Below are positions 22,245 to 24,733 of a stretch of 24,733 nucleotides of DNA, piece after piece (position 1 is the stretch's first letter; the number at the start of each line of letters is the position of its first letter). Location: NCBI GenBank assembly GCA_035541255.1, contig DATKNR010000152.1:1-24733 (forward strand), given 5' to 3'. The notes under the pieces are model-generated. The model searched no databases. It was not told where the DNA came from and worked only from the letters and a program-made list of their open reading frames with translations. The position numbers were made by a program, and so were the translations under genes. This stretch comes from JOPF136 sp035541255 (GTDB lineage Bacteria > Acidobacteriota > Terriglobia > Acidiferrales > UBA7541).

Positions 22245-24638
22245 TCACTGGGAAAATCCCGCCTGCTCCAGTATCTTTCTCACCCGCGGATCCGATTGCA
22301 GGCTCTGAAATTCCGGAGCCGTGCGCACGTAGGCAAGCGCGATTTCGCGCCCTTCGAGTGCCTTTCTCAGCCACTTCACCGCGGCATCGGCATTTCCCAG
22401 CCGGGCATAGAACCTCGCGATATTGTACGGAGACTCGTCGTAGTTGATAATCTTGCCCTTTCTCGCGTCTTCCTCCGCACGCTCCACTCGCGCCCGCCAG
22501 TAGCCCTTCTCCCCATCGCGGCTGTAGGCTTCTCGCAGGGTTGCCGCCTCACGGCTGGCCTCCTCCGCGGATTCGCCTTGTGTTACGGCGGCCGTCTCGC
22601 TTTCGGCGATCGCTTCCTGGTACATCCCCTTGTATTCGTACGCGTCGCGCAGCGCCTGGTGTGTCAACGGGTAATTCTTTTGCAGGTCGAGGGCTTTTCG
22701 GAGCTGGTCGATCGCTCCGTCGTACTTCCCGGCCCGTGTCAATATGTCCCCGGCGGTCACACGGATGATCAGCGACAGCGGATCCAGTTCCTGCGCTTTT
22801 TCAATCTCGGTGATGGCCTCGTCGAATCGGCCCATATAGGTCAGACACTGCGCATACCACTGGTGAGCCGTGGCGTAATTCGGATTCAGCGAGATGGCTC
22901 TCCGGAATTGCCGCTCCGCCCCCGCAAAATCCCAATCGTCGTCGGCCGCAATCGCTGCTAATGAGGTGTGGGCCTGCGCCAGCGAATCATCCAACTGGAC
23001 CGCCTTCAGCGCCGCCGCCTGTGCCCGTTCGTGATATTCCTTGGGCGAAAGGTCGCTGTACACCGGTAGCAGGTGATACGCGTTGGCCAGCCCGGAGTAC
23101 GCCAGAGCGTAGTTGGGATCCTTCGCGATCGCCATCTGGAAGTATTCGATGCTTTTCTTCAGCGATTCTGCGGTTCTTTGGTTCAGGTAGTACAGGCCCC
23201 GCAGATACGGATCGTGAGCCTCGGGGTCCACCGCCCGGTCACCGCCGAGCTGGGCCTGCTCCTGCGGTGTCAGTTTGATTTCGATTTGGCGCGCTACGGC
23301 CTGCGCCACCTCGCCCTGCAGCTTGAAGACATCCTTCAGGCTGCCCTCATAGCTGTCTCCCCACAACTGCCGTTCTGGCTTTGCCTGGATCAGTGTCGCG
23401 GATATGCGTGCCTGCTCGCCCGATCGCAGCACCGAGCCTTCCACCACCGCATCCACCCCCAGTTCCCCGGCAATCTTGGGGACCGTCTTATGCGTCCCCT
23501 TGTACTGCATCACCGAAGTTCGTGACACCACCCGCAGACTGCTGATCTTTCCTAGATCCGTGATCAATTCGTCCGTCATCCCGTCCGCAAAATAGTCTTG
23601 CTCGGGATCCCCGGATAGATTTTGGAGAGGAAGCACGGCGAGGGAGCGGATCTTTGTTCCAGGGGTACCGGTCAGCCGTTCGCGCCAATTGCCCGGCACC
23701 AGCGCGAACGCCACCGCCAGCGCCACCGCGATTCCCAGCGCCGCTTCCCACATCAACCGCCGCCGTCGCGGCGGTTCGCGCCTTTGGACCGGCACCATCG
23801 TCGACCCCGCGGTCAATCGCCGCAGGTCCGCTACGAGTTCCTTTGCCGACTGGTAGCGGTGCTCCGGATTTTTCTCCAGACATTTCAGAATCACGCCCTC
23901 CAACGCGGGCGTGATTTTCGGATTGGAGGCGCTCGGTGGCCGCGGCGTATCGTACAGAATGGCGTGCATCAGCCGCATCGGCTCCCGGTCCTGCCCGAAC
24001 GGCCGCTGGCCCGTCGCCATCTCGTAGAGCACCCCGCCCGCTGCGTATAGATCCGTCCGCGGGTCCACTGCTTCGCCGCTCACCTGTTCCGGCGCCATGT
24101 AGGGCAGCGTGCCCGGCGCCGCGTAGGTTTCCGTCAGCGATTGCGTCGGCGCCGGCTCTCCGCCCGGCCCGAGCAGCATGGCAAGTCCGAAATCCAGAAT
24201 CTTCAGCCGGTCGTCCGGCGTCACCCGCAGATTGTTCGGCTTCAGGTCCCGGTGCACCACGCCGTGCGCATGGGCCGCGGCCAGTCCCTCCGCGAGTTGC
24301 AGGCCCAGGTGCAGGATCTCTCGCTCCGGCACCGGGCTTCCCCCCACCTTTTCGCTTACCGTGCTTCCCGCCACGTATTCCATCACGAGGAAATTCACCG
24401 GCCCTTCGCTGCCGAATTCGTGCACTGTGCCGATGTTGGGATGGTTGATGCGCGAGAGCGCCAGCGCTTCCTGATGGAACCGTTTCCGCGCCGTTTCGTC
24501 ACCCAGCGCCCCCGCCGGGAGCACCTTGATGGCCACGTCCCGTTGCAGTTTTTCGTCGCGGGCGCGATACACCACACCCATTCCTCCGGCCCCGATTTTT
24601 TCCTCTATTCGAAAATGTCCCAGTCTTTGGCCGATCAT
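22245..24638 (-). CDS. Membrane Ser/Thr protein kinase with TolB/FlgO-like domain and TPR repeats
   Basis: The 797-residue protein starts with a complete Hanks-type kinase domain (about 8-275). It has the Gly loop IGAGGMGVVY, K38 (VAIKVL), E57, the catalytic loop HRDLKPNN (D131, N136), DFG 149-151 and MAPEQ. A basic stretch and one membrane segment (about 296-315) follow. The extracytoplasmic part has a domain starting SLAVLPLQNLSGDPEQDYFA, known from adenylate-cyclase-like and FlgO/TolB-like proteins, and then several TPR units up to the C-terminus. It is probably a signalling kinase whose TPR part senses or binds partners in the periplasm. Such architectures are abundant in Acidobacteriota (general knowledge). 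GGAAGG 7 bases upstream supports ATG 24638. The substrate is unknown, and no phosphatase gene is nearby. Confidence 0.93.
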   Translation of the reverse strand: MIGQRLGHFRIEEKIGAGGMGVVYRARDEKLQRDVAIKVLPAGALGDETARKRFHQEALALSRINHPNIGTVHEFGSEGPVNFLVMEYVAGSTVSEKVGGSPVPEREILHLGLQLAEGLAAAHAHGVVHRDLKPNNLRVTPDDRLKILDFGLAMLLGPGGEPAPTQSLTETYAAPGTLPYMAPEQVSGEAVDPRTDLYAAGGVLYEMATGQRPFGQDREPMRLMHAILYDTPRPPSASNPKITPALEGVILKCLEKNPEHRYQSAKELVADLRRLTAGSTMVPVQRREPPRRRRLMWEAALGIAVALAVAFALVPGNWRERLTGTPGTKIRSLAVLPLQNLSGDPEQDYFADGMTDELITDLGKISSLRVVSRTSVMQYKGTHKTVPKIAGELGVDAVVEGSVLRSGEQARISATLIQAKPERQLWGDSYEGSLKDVFKLQGEVAQAVARQIEIKLTPQEQAQLGGDRAVDPEAHDPYLRGLYYLNQRTAESLKKSIEYFQMAIAKDPNYALAYSGLANAYHLLPVYSDLSPKEYHERAQAAALKAVQLDDSLAQAHTSLAAIAADDDWDFAGAERQFRRAISLNPNYATAHQWYAQCLTYMGRFDEAITEIEKAQELDPLSLIIRVTAGDILTRAGKYDGAIDQLRKALDLQKNYPLTHQALRDAYEYKGMYQEAIAESETAAVTQGESAEEASREAATLREAYSRDGEKGYWRARVERAEEDARKGKIINYDESPYNIARFYARLGNADAAVKWLRKALEGREIALAYVRTAPEFQSLQSDPRVRKILEQAGFSQ

Positions 24639-24673
24639 GTGTGGGCCTTCCGGCCGCTTGCGGTGTTCTCGCG

Positions 24674-24702
24674 ATGTTAGGCGTCGCTACCGGGCAAGTC
24701 AA
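24674..24702 (-). promoter_or_regulatory. Sigma70-type promoter of the kinase gene
   Basis: On the minus strand TTGACT (24697-24702, 5 of 6) is followed after 17 bases by TAACAT (24674-24679, 4 of 6). The predicted start near 24667 leaves a leader of about 28 bases that includes GGAAGG. Confidence 0.5.
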
Positions 24703-24733
24703 CGCGCCGCCGGGATAGCGGATACGGACGGGA

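Overview
The window is GC-rich, densely packed bacterial DNA from a Gram-negative organism: it encodes a BamD-type outer-membrane assembly lipoprotein. A Ser/Thr kinase fused to a TolB/FlgO-like module and TPR repeats, together with gene content and codon use, suggests Acidobacteriota (inference; no marker gene was compared). I see no insertion sequence, CRISPR array, integrase or phage gene, and no gene-free stretch longer than about 220 bases.

Layout. (1) 1-5976: the 3' end of rsmB, a convergent secreted M1-type metallopeptidase-like gene, then a membrane-anchored triple-PASTA protein, rpe and bamD on the + strand. rsmB, PASTA and rpe recall the conserved fmt-rsmB-stp-prkC-rsgA-rpe order known from Firmicutes, but here the PASTA protein has no kinase domain. 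(2) 6067-7989: an Fo-only ATP synthase cluster, atpZ-atpI-atpB-atpE. It has no b subunit and no F1 genes and ends at a perfect 15-bp bidirectional terminator (8019-8053). (3) 8098-19828, minus strand: a tightly coupled nuo operon, nuoA-C-D-EF-G-H-J-K-L-N, with most junctions overlapping by 1 or 4 bases. nuoB, nuoI and nuoM are absent from their usual places, nuoE and nuoF are one reading frame, and NuoG carries four extra cysteines that could bind an additional [4Fe-4S] cluster. (4) 19837-20636: a region with overlapping divergent -10 elements, and a two-part protein of unknown function transcribed away from nuo. (5) 20827-24733: tRNA-Gln(TTG), a prenyl-synthase homologue that keeps both Asp-rich motifs but has lost the usual IPP-binding residues, a 45-residue Lys/Arg-rich protein with a strong sigma70-type promoter, and the Ser/Thr kinase.

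How it works together. The two large blocks are the NADH-oxidising proton pump and the membrane rotor of ATP synthase, transcribed towards each other and sharing a terminator. Neither can form a working complex from this window alone. NuoB (cluster N2), NuoI (N6a/b), NuoM and the F1 and b subunits must come from elsewhere in the genome. The best leads are the B/I/M-less nuo operon with its NuoEF fusion and 8-Cys NuoG, the degenerate prenyl synthase, the signal-peptide-bearing c subunit with partly Na+-type ligands, and the small basic protein.
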